The position numbers and the translations under genes are program-made. The notes beneath the pieces were generated by a model that was given only the letters and a program-made list of their open reading frames with translations, did no database searches and was not told the origin of the DNA. This document shows, piece by piece, positions 16,186 to 23,927 of a stretch of DNA of 64,000 bases. Each line of letters opens with the position of its first letter. The first letter of the stretch is position 1. The DNA is taken from NCBI GenBank assembly GCA_023512135.1, contig JAIMAG010000010.1, forward strand, positions 42,034 through 106,033, written 5' to 3'. The DNA comes from Terriglobia bacterium (GTDB taxonomy: Bacteria; Acidobacteriota; Terriglobia; Acidiferrales; UBA7541).

Positions 16186-16743
16186 ATGAGACGCGCCGAC
16201 CTGGTTCGCATTCCCTCGAAAGGTAAAACGGCCAGAACCACGCAGATTATTTTTGGAGAACGCCAGCACCTGCTGCGGGTGCTGGATTCGCTGGAACGCA
16301 CCGTCGTCCCCAAGGCACGGTTCGAGCAGGAATGTCGGGTTCTGGAAGAGCTGATCCATGCCCGCACGGTCGAGCTGAACCAGATCAATCCCACCTGGGA
16401 TCAGAAAGTGGGCACCGTGCTCAGCGCCAATGTGCGTCCGGAAACGCTTGACCAGCTCGCCCGCGAAGCGCCCGAAGAAGATTACTACCTGCTCCGGTTG
16501 ATCAGCGAACACCCGAAAGCTTCGGCGAAGACGCTGGCCCGGCTGGCCAAACATCCGTATCCGGCGATTCGCGAAAACGTAGCTCGGCACCCGAATGCCG
16601 ACCCGAAAACACTGGCCGAGCTGAGCAAAGATCGCAGTCAGCCGCTCTGGTATCTGGTGGCCTTCAATCCGAATACGCCAGCCAACCTGCGTCGGAAACT
16701 GCAAGAGCGCATGCGCAAACTCGGCCAGGTAGCCGCAAAATAG
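16186..16743 (+). CDS. LRV (leucine-rich repeat variant) protein
   Basis: A 185-residue protein. The N-terminal ~75 residues are charged and helical. Residues ~83-175 hold three approximate ~24-residue LRV-type units, visible as ISEHPKASAKTLARLAKHP, VARHPNADPKTLAELSKDRS and VAFNPNTPANLRRKL. LRV repeats form a right-handed superhelix that binds protein or nucleic acid. The Azotobacter prototype has an N-terminal Fe-S cysteine cluster; this protein has a single cysteine, so that cluster is absent. It follows the unknown gene at 15777 by 7 nt. Its partner and function are unknown. Confidence 0.72.
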   Translation: MRRADLVRIPSKGKTARTTQIIFGERQHLLRVLDSLERTVVPKARFEQECRVLEELIHARTVELNQINPTWDQKVGTVLSANVRPETLDQLAREAPEEDYYLLRLISEHPKASAKTLARLAKHPYPAIRENVARHPNADPKTLAELSKDRSQPLWYLVAFNPNTPANLRRKLQERMRKLGQVAAK

Positions 16744-16786
16744 TTTTCCGGCGCGACTGCGAGGCCGGGTGGGTAGTGTATTGTCC

Positions 16787-16814
16787 TTGCGTTGTGCGTC
16801 CACCGCGATAGAAT
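16787..16814 (+). promoter_or_regulatory. possible sigma70 promoter of the acyl-CoA ligase gene
   Basis: TTGCGT (16787-16792), 16-nt spacer, TAGAAT (16809-16814), 9 nt before the ATG. The leader would be very short or absent, so this is tentative. Confidence 0.3.
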
Positions 16815-16823
16815 CCTGCGCCG

Positions 16824-18380
16824 ATGGGCGTTTTCGTTCCTCGAGAATTCAATGCCGCAGAGTATTTTCTGGACCGGCTGGCCCGCCAGCATCCCCAGCG
16901 GGTAGCCATTTGCGGGGAGCCGGTTGCGGTTCGTTACGGTGAGCTGGCCGGCTTAGCCAACCGCTTCGGCAACACCCTGCGCGCCGCGGGCTGCCGGCCG
17001 GGCGACCGGGTGCTGATTGTGCTGCCCGATTCGGCCGAGTTTGTGGCTGCGTTTTTCGGTGCGGTGAAGGTCGGTGCCATCGCCGTGCCGGTGAATCCCT
17101 TCACGCGGGCCGGAGACTATGCCTATTACCTGTCCGACTGCGCCCCGCGGGTCGCCGTTGTGCATGCCGTCGCACTCGCGGAATTCCAGCAGGCCCTGCA
17201 GACGGCCCAACCGGCGTTGCTGATCGTTGTCGGCGCCTCGCCGCCCGCCGGGTATGACCGGCCTGCCGTCACGTGGGAAACGTTGCTTCGGGAAGCGTCA
17301 GACCAGCTTGCTGTCCATCACACTGCAGCCACCGATGCGGCGTTTTTCCTCTACACTTCGGGCAGCGGTGGTGCTCCCAAGGCGGCCATCCATCAGCACA
17401 AAGACATGCTGGTGACGACAGAAAGCTTTGCGCGCGGCGTGCTCGGCCTGCACACCGGCGACATCACGTTTTCTGTCTCCAAACTGTTTTTCGCCTACGG
17501 GCTGGGCAACGGCATGTATTTTCCGTTTGCTGTTGGTGCCCAGACTGTCTATCTAGCCGGGCGGCCGCAGCCGGAGTCCGTGCTGGAATTGGTGGCCCGG
17601 CACCGTCCGACCGTGTTTTTCTCAGTTCCTACGTTCTATGCAGCTCTGCTGCGTGCTGCCGAGGCCGGTGCACGGGCCGATTTTTCTTCCGTTCGCCTGG
17701 CGGTTTCGGCTGGAGAGGCGCTGCCGGCGGAACTGTTCGAACAGTTTCGACAGCGATTCGGAATCGAGATTCTCGACGGCATCGGTTCGACGGAGATGCT
17801 GCACATGTTCATTGCCAACCGCCCCGGTGCCGCGCGGCCGGGCACCTGCGGCGTGCCGGTGCCGAACTACGACGCCCGCATCGTCGACGAAGCGGGGCAG
17901 GATGTTCGCACCGGTGAAATCGGCAGCCTGTGGGTGCGCGGCGCCAGTGCCTTTGTCGGGTACTGGAACAAACCGGAGCTGACGGCACGCGCCCGGGTCA
18001 ACGACTGGGTCGTCACGGGAGACAAATTCTTCCGCGATGCCGAGGGTTACTACCACTACTGCGGTCGGACGGACGACATGCTGAAAGTTGCCGGCATGTG
18101 GGTCTCACCGGCTGAAGTGGAAAACGTGCTGTTGGGCCATCCGCAGGTGGCCGAAGCGGCTGTCGTGGGGAAAAGTGAACAGGGCCTGACGCGTCCGGTC
18201 GCTTTTGTGGTGCTCCGCGACGGCGTCGTTCCCTCGCGGGAGCTGTCCGGGCAGTTGCAGGAATTCGTCCGCACGCGCCTGCCTTCCTACAAAGTTCCTC
18301 AGCAGATTCACTTCGTTCCCGAGCTGCCGAAGACGGCGACCGGCAAGATTCAGCGCTACCGCCTCCGACAGCAAGCTTGA
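16824..18380 (+). CDS. benzoate-CoA-ligase-family acyl-CoA synthetase
   Basis: A 518-residue ANL adenylating enzyme. It contains the P-loop FFLYTSGSGGAPKAAIHQH, the motif GIGSTEMLHMFIANRPG, which is typical of benzoate/4-hydroxybenzoate-CoA ligases, the hinge region GRTDDMLKVAGMWVSP, and the catalytic lysine in TATGKIQRYRL near the C-terminus. The reaction is ATP-dependent thioesterification of an aromatic or related carboxylic acid with CoA. No benzoyl-CoA reductase or box genes lie nearby, so the substrate is unproven. It is followed after 144 nt by the MocR regulator; a hotdog thioesterase gene lies 1.7 kb downstream. Confidence 0.85.
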   Translation: MGVFVPREFNAAEYFLDRLARQHPQRVAICGEPVAVRYGELAGLANRFGNTLRAAGCRPGDRVLIVLPDSAEFVAAFFGAVKVGAIAVPVNPFTRAGDYAYYLSDCAPRVAVVHAVALAEFQQALQTAQPALLIVVGASPPAGYDRPAVTWETLLREASDQLAVHHTAATDAAFFLYTSGSGGAPKAAIHQHKDMLVTTESFARGVLGLHTGDITFSVSKLFFAYGLGNGMYFPFAVGAQTVYLAGRPQPESVLELVARHRPTVFFSVPTFYAALLRAAEAGARADFSSVRLAVSAGEALPAELFEQFRQRFGIEILDGIGSTEMLHMFIANRPGAARPGTCGVPVPNYDARIVDEAGQDVRTGEIGSLWVRGASAFVGYWNKPELTARARVNDWVVTGDKFFRDAEGYYHYCGRTDDMLKVAGMWVSPAEVENVLLGHPQVAEAAVVGKSEQGLTRPVAFVVLRDGVVPSRELSGQLQEFVRTRLPSYKVPQQIHFVPELPKTATGKIQRYRLRQQA

Positions 18381-18524
18381 TCCCGCGAGCGGGGCAGCCG
18401 GGGAGTCGGCTGCGAACCGCCTCGGGTTTTCATGCCCCGGGTTCCGAACCTGTCCGGCAAAAAAGACAATTTGGCTGTTTTCAGGGAGCAAATTCGGTAT
18501 ATATTGGCCTGTGGGATAAGGCCA

Positions 18525-20072
18525 ATGTTGCCGCTGCAACTGCATCCGGAAAGCCACGTCCCGCTCTACATTCAGATCCGGGATCAGTTGCGGTCCCTGG
18601 TTTTCTCTGGAGTGTTGCGACCCGGGGATCGCATCCCGGCCAGCCGCGACCTGGCCCGACAGCTTGGCGTTCACCGCACGACCGTGGCCAATGCCTATGC
18701 CGAGCTGGAAGCCGAAGGGCTGATCCACGGACATGTAGGTCGGGGAACCTTCATCACTGGCGCGGCCGCGAGGACACCGCAGCCGCCGGCTCCGGCCACC
18801 GCAGCGGGCAGCGACGGCGTGCGCTGGGAATCGTTGTTTGCCGACGAGCGCGGCGAAGAAGCCCTGAGCCGGCTCCTGCCGCAGATTCCCAGCGGAGCGA
18901 TTTCCTTCGTCGCCGCCAAGCCTTCGGCCGAGCACTTCCCGCTGGACGAGATGCGCGCCTGTGCGCAGTCGGTTCTGCGCAGCGATGGCCAGAGAATTCT
19001 CCAACTGGGCTCTTCCGATGGATACGGACCGCTCCGGCAGGCCCTGCTCGAATTTCTTCGCAGCGAAGGGCTGGCCGTGCGCGAAGAGCAGTTGCTGATC
19101 ACCGATGGTGGCCAGCAGTCTCTGGATCTGCTTTGCAAAGCGTTTCTGCGTCCGGGCGATGCCGTGCTGATGGAAAACCCCACCTATCCCGGGGCCATCG
19201 CCATCTTCGCTAGTGCACGCGTGCGAACGATTGCTGTCCCGGTCAGCGCCGTCGGTGGCAACGATGCCCGGCCGCGCGAGCCCGGTCTGGACCTGGGTGC
19301 GCTGGAAGCTGCCCTGGTGCAGAACCGGGCGAAACTCATTCTGCTGACCCCGGATTTTCAGAATCCCACCGGCCTGACGATGTCGATCGCGGCCCGCCGT
19401 CGGGTGCTCGAGCTGGCCGCGCAGTATCAGGTGCCGGTGGTGGAAGACCACATCTATGCGCGTCTTCGTTTCACCGGAACACCACTGCCTTCCCTGAAGG
19501 CACTGGACCGTGTCGGCACGGTGATCCAGCTCGACAGTTTTTCGAAGGTGGGCTTCCCCGGTCTGCGCGTTGGCTGGTGCCTGGCTCCGGAGCGCGTGAT
19601 CGAGCGGCTGCGACTGGTCAAGCAGATCACCGATCTGCACACCGACCAGCTCGCTCAGGCCGTGCTGGCCGAGTTCACGCGCCGGGGAGGGTTTGCCAGG
19701 CATCTGGCACGGATGCGACGGGTGTACGCCGCGCGGCTGGCCGCGCTGGAAGCGGCCATGGAACGCCATATGCCCGAGGGAGTGCACTGGACCCGCCCGC
19801 AGGGTGGCATGTGTGTCTGGGTCACCCTGCCGCCCGGAATGGATTCGAGCGAGCTGCTCATTCACGCGCGGGAACGCGGAGTCCTGTTCGCCCCGGGACG
19901 CTATTTCTTCTTTCAAAGTCCGCAGCCGAACACGCTGCGTCTGGGCTTTGCCGCGGTCGAGGAACGCAAGATTGCGCGTGGAGTCGCGGTGCTGGGCGAA
20001 GTCTTGCGCCAGCAGATGCGCAGGCAGGAACGCAGCCGGCGAGAGAGCGGTGCCCGCGTGTCGCTGGTTTGA
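18525..20072 (+). CDS. MocR-family regulator (GntR wHTH + class I aminotransferase), PdxR-like
   Basis: A 515-residue protein. Residues ~8-80 are a GntR winged helix (PLYIQIRDQLRSLVFSGVLRPGDRIPASRDLARQLGV and GLIHGHVGRGTFI). Residues ~130-500 are a fold-type I aminotransferase with the PLP lysine in DSFSKVGFPGLRVGW. MocR proteins sense PLP or an amino-PLP adduct. This one stands directly upstream of pdxS and pdxT, which argues for PdxR-type control of PLP synthesis. Classical pdxR genes are divergent from pdxST; here the gene is co-directional, 29 nt before the thioesterase. The ATG at 18525 lets the wHTH begin at residue ~8; the frame is open upstream to 18432. Confidence 0.87.
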   Translation: MLPLQLHPESHVPLYIQIRDQLRSLVFSGVLRPGDRIPASRDLARQLGVHRTTVANAYAELEAEGLIHGHVGRGTFITGAAARTPQPPAPATAAGSDGVRWESLFADERGEEALSRLLPQIPSGAISFVAAKPSAEHFPLDEMRACAQSVLRSDGQRILQLGSSDGYGPLRQALLEFLRSEGLAVREEQLLITDGGQQSLDLLCKAFLRPGDAVLMENPTYPGAIAIFASARVRTIAVPVSAVGGNDARPREPGLDLGALEAALVQNRAKLILLTPDFQNPTGLTMSIAARRRVLELAAQYQVPVVEDHIYARLRFTGTPLPSLKALDRVGTVIQLDSFSKVGFPGLRVGWCLAPERVIERLRLVKQITDLHTDQLAQAVLAEFTRRGGFARHLARMRRVYAARLAALEAAMERHMPEGVHWTRPQGGMCVWVTLPPGMDSSELLIHARERGVLFAPGRYFFFQSPQPNTLRLGFAAVEERKIARGVAVLGEVLRQQMRRQERSRRESGARVSLV

Positions 20073-20101
20073 CGCAGGCCGCGTTGCGGGAGGTTTGCAT
20101 C

Positions 20102-20605
20102 ATGGTCGAGGAGCAGAACAACGGGGCGGTGCCGGACCTGATGCCGCTGCCCCCGAGGCCGGACAACCGGTGTTTCGGCTGCGGTGGCGCCAATGACCGC
20201 GGGATGCACCTTGCCTTCGTGCAGGACAGAACCCGTCGGCGGATCGTGGGTCGGTTCACGCTGGGTGAGGAGTATCAGGGTGGCCCCGGCTTTCTCCATG
20301 GCGGGGTCATCGCCACGGTGCTCGATGAAGCCATGGGCAAGCTGAACCGGTTCCATGATCTCCGCGCCGTGACGGCGGAGCTGCGGGTGGAATATCTCCG
20401 TCCGGTGCCCATCGGCGAAGAATTTGTGGTGGAAGCGTTCGAAGTGCAGCGCAGCGGAAGAAATTCGATCCATGCTGCTGAGCTTCGCAGTCGCACGGGA
20501 CAGTTGCTGGCCCGCGGCCGGGCACGATTTGTCGCCGTGGATGAAGCTCGCTACCGGCAGCCGCCCCGCGAGTCGAAGTCAGCAGCAGATCGCACCGGGA
20601 GGTAG
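20102..20605 (+). CDS. PaaI-like hotdog-fold thioesterase
   Basis: A 167-residue protein. A short N-terminal tail has a [14 protein letters not shown] motif common in the CxxC-bearing branch of this family. The hotdog domain contains [23 protein letters not shown], where the HGG and the catalytic acid (DE) are conserved. It is expected to hydrolyse acyl- or aryl-CoA thioesters in the cytosol. It lies between the MocR regulator and pdxS with a 2-nt gap to pdxS. Its metabolic link to PLP synthesis is unclear; it may relate to the aromatic-acid CoA ligase upstream. Confidence 0.85.
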   Translation: MVEEQNNGAVPDLMPLPPRPDNRCFGCGGANDRGMHLAFVQDRTRRRIVGRFTLGEEYQGGPGFLHGGVIATVLDEAMGKLNRFHDLRAVTAELRVEYLRPVPIGEEFVVEAFEVQRSGRNSIHAAELRSRTGQLLARGRARFVAVDEARYRQPPRESKSAADRTGR

Positions 20606-20607
20606 CC

Positions 20608-21498
20608 ATGCAATTCATGGAAAGCAACACCTGGCGGGTCAAGGTTGGACTCGCAGAAATGCTGAAGGGCGGCGTGATTATGGACGTCACCAGCGTCGAA
20701 CAGGCCCGGATTGCCGAGCGTGCCGGCGCCTGCGCCGTGATGGCTCTTGAGCGGGTGCCCGCAGACATCCGCAAAGAGGGCGGTGTCGCGCGGATGGCTT
20801 CGCCCAAAATCATTCGCGAGATTATGGCCGCCGTCTCCATCCCGGTCATGGCCAAGGTGCGCATCGGCCATTTCGCCGAGGCACAGGTCCTGGAAGCCCT
20901 CGAAGTGGACTTCATCGACGAAAGCGAGGTGCTCACCCCCGCCGATGAGCAGCACCATATCTGGAAACACGATTTCCGGGTGCCGTTTGTCTGCGGTGCG
21001 CGGAATCTGGGGGAGGCACTGCGGCGCATCGCGGAAGGCGCAGCCATGATTCGCACCAAGGGCGAAGCCGGTTCCGGGAATATCGTCGAGGCTGTGCGCC
21101 ACCTCCGCGCCATTACCAGCGAGATTCGGCGGCTGACCACGCTGCGGCGCGAGGCCCTGGTCCACGCGGCCAAAGAACTGCAGGCACCGCTCGAGCTGGT
21201 CGAGTGGGTAGCGCAACACGGTCGGCTGCCGGTGCCTAACTTTTCCGCCGGCGGGATTGCCACACCGGCCGATGCGGCGCTGGTGATGCAGCTCGGGGCC
21301 GAGGCCGTGTTTGTCGGTTCCGGCATTTTCAAGTCCGCCGATCCGGAGCAGCGCGCCCGCGCCATCGTCAAGGCCACCACGCACTACAACGACCCGAAGA
21401 TCGTTCTGGAAGCTTCCGAAGAGCTGGGCGAAGCCATGAGGGGCATCGACATCCGGCAACTGGAAGAAAAGGAGCTGCTGCAGACACGTGGCTGGTGA
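20608..21498 (+). CDS. pdxS: pyridoxal 5'-phosphate synthase, lyase subunit
   Basis: A 296-residue PdxS/Pdx1. The essential first lysine is in [17 protein letters not shown], the [14 protein letters not shown] block follows, and [19 protein letters not shown] and [14 protein letters not shown] are invariant family segments. With PdxT it makes PLP from ribose 5-phosphate, glyceraldehyde 3-phosphate and ammonia (the DXP-independent route) as a 12+12 complex. GGGAGG lies upstream of the ATG. pdxT follows after 33 nt, and an upstream MocR regulator probably controls expression. Confidence 0.97.
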   Translation: MQFMESNTWRVKVGLAEMLKGGVIMDVTSVEQARIAERAGACAVMALERVPADIRKEGGVARMASPKIIREIMAAVSIPVMAKVRIGHFAEAQVLEALEVDFIDESEVLTPADEQHHIWKHDFRVPFVCGARNLGEALRRIAEGAAMIRTKGEAGSGNIVEAVRHLRAITSEIRRLTTLRREALVHAAKELQAPLELVEWVAQHGRLPVPNFSAGGIATPADAALVMQLGAEAVFVGSGIFKSADPEQRARAIVKATTHYNDPKIVLEASEELGEAMRGIDIRQLEEKELLQTRGW

Positions 21499-21531
21499 GA
21501 GAGCTTCGTTGTTCTGGACAGAAAGGAAGCC

Positions 21532-22104
21532 ATGAAAGTCGGCATTCTGGCGGTACAGGGCGACTTCGAAGCCCATGCGAAGATGCTGACCCGTCTCGGA
21601 GTCGAGCCGCGATTCGTGCGCACCGTGGCCGATCTTTCGGGCCTGGCGGCGCTGATTTTGCCCGGCGGGGAAAGCACCACGCATCTGAAGTTTCTGCTCG
21701 AAGAAGGCCTGCGGGATCCGATTCGCCAGTTCGCTCAGGCGGGTGGTGCGTTGTTCGGCACCTGTGCCGGTGCCATCCTGCTGGCGCGCGAGGTGAAAAA
21801 TCCGTCGCAGGAATCCTTGGGTCTGGCGGATCTGACTGTCGTCCGCAATGCCTACGGCCGCCAGTTGGCCAGCGACGTTCGCTTTGGCCCGACCAGGCTC
21901 CGGGCCCAGCCGCTGGAAATGGTGTTCATCCGCGCGCCCATCATCGAACGGGTCGGGCTCGGCGTGGAAGTGCTCGCCGAGTGCGACGGCCGGCCGGTTC
22001 TGGTGCGCGACGGTCGCGTGCTGGCGGCCACATTCCATCCGGAGCTGACGGACGACACGACCGTGCACGAAGCATTCCTGAAACTGGCCCGCAATGGCCG
22101 CTGA
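21532..22104 (+). CDS. pdxT: pyridoxal 5'-phosphate synthase, glutaminase subunit
   Basis: A 190-residue class I glutamine amidotransferase of the PdxT type. It has LPGGESTTH (oxyanion region), the nucleophile Cys in FGTCAGAILLA, and the His-Glu dyad in ATFHPELTDD. It supplies ammonia from glutamine to PdxS. AGAAAGGAAG precedes the ATG. The next gene starts 3 nt after its stop. Confidence 0.97.
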   Translation: MKVGILAVQGDFEAHAKMLTRLGVEPRFVRTVADLSGLAALILPGGESTTHLKFLLEEGLRDPIRQFAQAGGALFGTCAGAILLAREVKNPSQESLGLADLTVVRNAYGRQLASDVRFGPTRLRAQPLEMVFIRAPIIERVGLGVEVLAECDGRPVLVRDGRVLAATFHPELTDDTTVHEAFLKLARNGR

Positions 22105-22107
22105 GCG

Positions 22108-22554
22108 ATGAGCGCGCCGCGCAAAACGAAAGTTCTGTTCGTCTGCGTGGGCAATTCGTGTCGCAGCCAGATGGCCGAGGCTTTCGCCCGGCACCGCCAC
22201 GCCGACGTGCTGGAGCCCTCCAGTGCGGGGATTCATCCGCTCGGACACATCGCCGAGCCGACGCGTCAGGTAATGGCCGAGAAGGGTTGTCCTGTCGATG
22301 GACAGTACTCGAAGGGCCTGCCGGAAAACGTCAGTGAATTCGACGGGCTGATTGTCAACATGACGGGCCGGCCGGGCTCCCGGTTGTTTCCCGGAGCGCG
22401 TGTATTGGATTGGGACGTGGACGACCCGTTTGGCGATGACCTCCCCGTGCATCGTCGCGTGCGCGACGAAATCGAACAGCTTGTGGATCGGCTGGCCGAC
22501 ACGTTGCGACAGTCACGGCAAAACCCTTCCGGCACGGCCTCCACCCGGAGGTAG
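22108..22554 (+). CDS. low-molecular-weight phosphatase / ArsC-like arsenate reductase
   Basis: A 148-residue protein with the LMW-PTP P-loop CVGNSCRS (C-x5-R) at residues ~13-20 and QMAEAFARH following, the form shared by Wzb-type phosphatases and thioredoxin-coupled ArsC. The distal aspartate is in DWDVDDPFGDD. The later cysteine (EKGCPVDGQYSKG) lies at a position used in arsenate reductases, but the ArsC triad is incomplete, so phosphatase versus arsenate reductase is undecided. It starts 3 nt after pdxT and overlaps the longest frame of the DtxR gene; no ars genes accompany it. Confidence 0.8.
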   Translation: MSAPRKTKVLFVCVGNSCRSQMAEAFARHRHADVLEPSSAGIHPLGHIAEPTRQVMAEKGCPVDGQYSKGLPENVSEFDGLIVNMTGRPGSRLFPGARVLDWDVDDPFGDDLPVHRRVRDEIEQLVDRLADTLRQSRQNPSGTASTRR

Positions 22555-22604
22555 TGCCCGCGCCGGCGCCGGCCGAATCCACTATAATGGGCCGAGGAGG
22601 CAGA

Positions 22605-23279
22605 GTGCGCCGCGAGAAAACCAGCGTTTCCCGCGAAGACTACTTGAAGGCCATCTGGGGATTCATCCAGGAAGAGCAGACGCCGATCGCGGCGCGCCTG
22701 GCCGAAGAGCTGGGCGTGACGCCCCCGGCCGTGGCCGCAGCACTGAAACGAATGGCGCGCGACGGCTATTTGCGCGTGCGCGCCGGCGGAGTCATCCGGT
22801 TGACCGCCAAGGGCCGGGCGCTCGCCGACAAACTCGTGCTACGGCATCGGCTGGCGGAAAAGCTGCTGACCGAAGTCATCGGGGTAGAATGGTCCAAAGT
22901 GCATGAAGAAGCGGAACGGCTCGAGCACGGCATCTCGGATGAAGTGGCGCAGTTGCTGCTGAAGCGCTTCGGGCCCGACAGCACCTGTCCGCACGGCGTG
23001 CCGCTGCGCGGGGGGATGGCCAAGTTGCGCCGCCAGAACAGTGCCGTGCGGCTTTCGGATGTGCAGCCGGGCGATCGCATCGAAATCCTGCGGGTCTACG
23101 AGAAGGATCCGAAGTTTCTGGAATTTGTCGAATCGCGACAGCTCCGTCCGGGCGCCCGGGCGCGCGTGCTCCGCCGCGAATACGACGAAACGATTACCTT
23201 GGCCGTCGGAGGACGACGCATCTACCTCGGCCAGCCGGCGACTTCGCGCATCTGGGTGCGACGGCTCTCTCCTGCCTGA
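22605..23279 (+). CDS. DtxR/MntR-family metal-dependent regulator
   Basis: A 224-residue protein. The N-terminal winged helix (SREDYLKAIWGFIQEEQTPIAARLAEELGVTPPAVAAALKRMARDGYL) is followed by the metal-binding/dimerisation domain with RHRLAEKLLTEVIGV and EEAERLEHGISDEV. The C-terminal third (~150-224) is a FeoA/SH3-like domain. It should sense Fe(II) or Mn(II) and repress metal-uptake genes. The GTG at 22605 is preferred: GAGGAGG is 4 nt upstream and the protein then starts just before the helix. GTG 22554 and ATG 22587 are in-frame alternatives. The target genes are not obvious here. Confidence 0.87.
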   Translation: MRREKTSVSREDYLKAIWGFIQEEQTPIAARLAEELGVTPPAVAAALKRMARDGYLRVRAGGVIRLTAKGRALADKLVLRHRLAEKLLTEVIGVEWSKVHEEAERLEHGISDEVAQLLLKRFGPDSTCPHGVPLRGGMAKLRRQNSAVRLSDVQPGDRIEILRVYEKDPKFLEFVESRQLRPGARARVLRREYDETITLAVGGRRIYLGQPATSRIWVRRLSPA

Positions 23280-23394
23280 CCGTCGCTGTCGGCCCCGCCG
23301 GCCTGCCCGCTTGAAATTTCCTCTCTAGCGCGGTAATTTGCCTCGGACTTCTTCCGGACGCGGCCGCAATTTCCTCGGCGGCAGAGAGGAACCT

Positions 23395-23883
23395 ATGGGC
23401 GTAGTCATCCAGGTTCGTGTCAACGGGAAAACTCGACAGCATGAAGTCGAACCGCGACTGCTGTTCGTCCACTACCTGCGGGATGTGCTGGGTTTGACGG
23501 GGACGCATATCGGCTGCGAAACCTCCCTCTGCGGTGCCTGCACAGTGTTGCTGAATGGCAAGGCGGTGAAGTCGTGCACCCTGCTGGCCGTCCAGGCCGA
23601 TGGTGCGGAGGTGGTGACCATCGAAGGCTTGGCCGCCCTGGGTGGCAATGGTGGCCTGCATCCGGTGCAGGAAGGCTTCTGGGAAAAGCACGGGTTGCAG
23701 TGCGGTTACTGCACGCCCGGAATGATCCTGGCCGCGGTGGAACTGTTGCAGGCCAACCCGAAGCCCAAGGAGGAAGAAATCCGCCGGGCCCTCGCCGGCA
23801 ATCTGTGTCGCTGCACCGGCTACCAGCACATTGTTGACGCTGTGCAATTCGCGGCCAAAAAGATGGCTGCGGGAAAGCGCTAG
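23395..23883 (+). CDS. coxS: molybdenum hydroxylase [2Fe-2S] small subunit
   Basis: A 162-residue protein. An N-terminal plant-type ferredoxin domain contains CETSLCGACTVLL, and a C-terminal helical [2Fe-2S] domain contains CGYCTPGMI and CRCTGYQHI. This is the standard small subunit of CO dehydrogenase/xanthine dehydrogenase-type enzymes, relaying electrons from the Mo centre to FAD. The start at 23395 has AGAGAGGAAC upstream. The gene order S-L-M is that of form II clusters. Confidence 0.95.
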   Translation: MGVVIQVRVNGKTRQHEVEPRLLFVHYLRDVLGLTGTHIGCETSLCGACTVLLNGKAVKSCTLLAVQADGAEVVTIEGLAALGGNGGLHPVQEGFWEKHGLQCGYCTPGMILAAVELLQANPKPKEEEIRRALAGNLCRCTGYQHIVDAVQFAAKKMAAGKR

Positions 23884-23927
23884 GGAATTCCGACATCGCA
23901 CGTCGTTCGCGCGCACAGGGGGAGAGC

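Noticed and set aside
18105..19916. ~600-codon minus-strand frame across the CoA ligase/MocR junction
   Set aside because: Spans two well-supported plus-strand genes and shows no protein-like motifs.
20551..22452. ~630-codon minus-strand frame opposite pdxS, pdxT and the phosphatase gene
   Set aside because: Covers three certain genes on the other strand; composition is that of an antisense shadow.
22583..22588. Perfect TATAAT near the DtxR start
   Set aside because: No -35 at proper distance, and the initiation point would fall on the Shine-Dalgarno of the preferred start.
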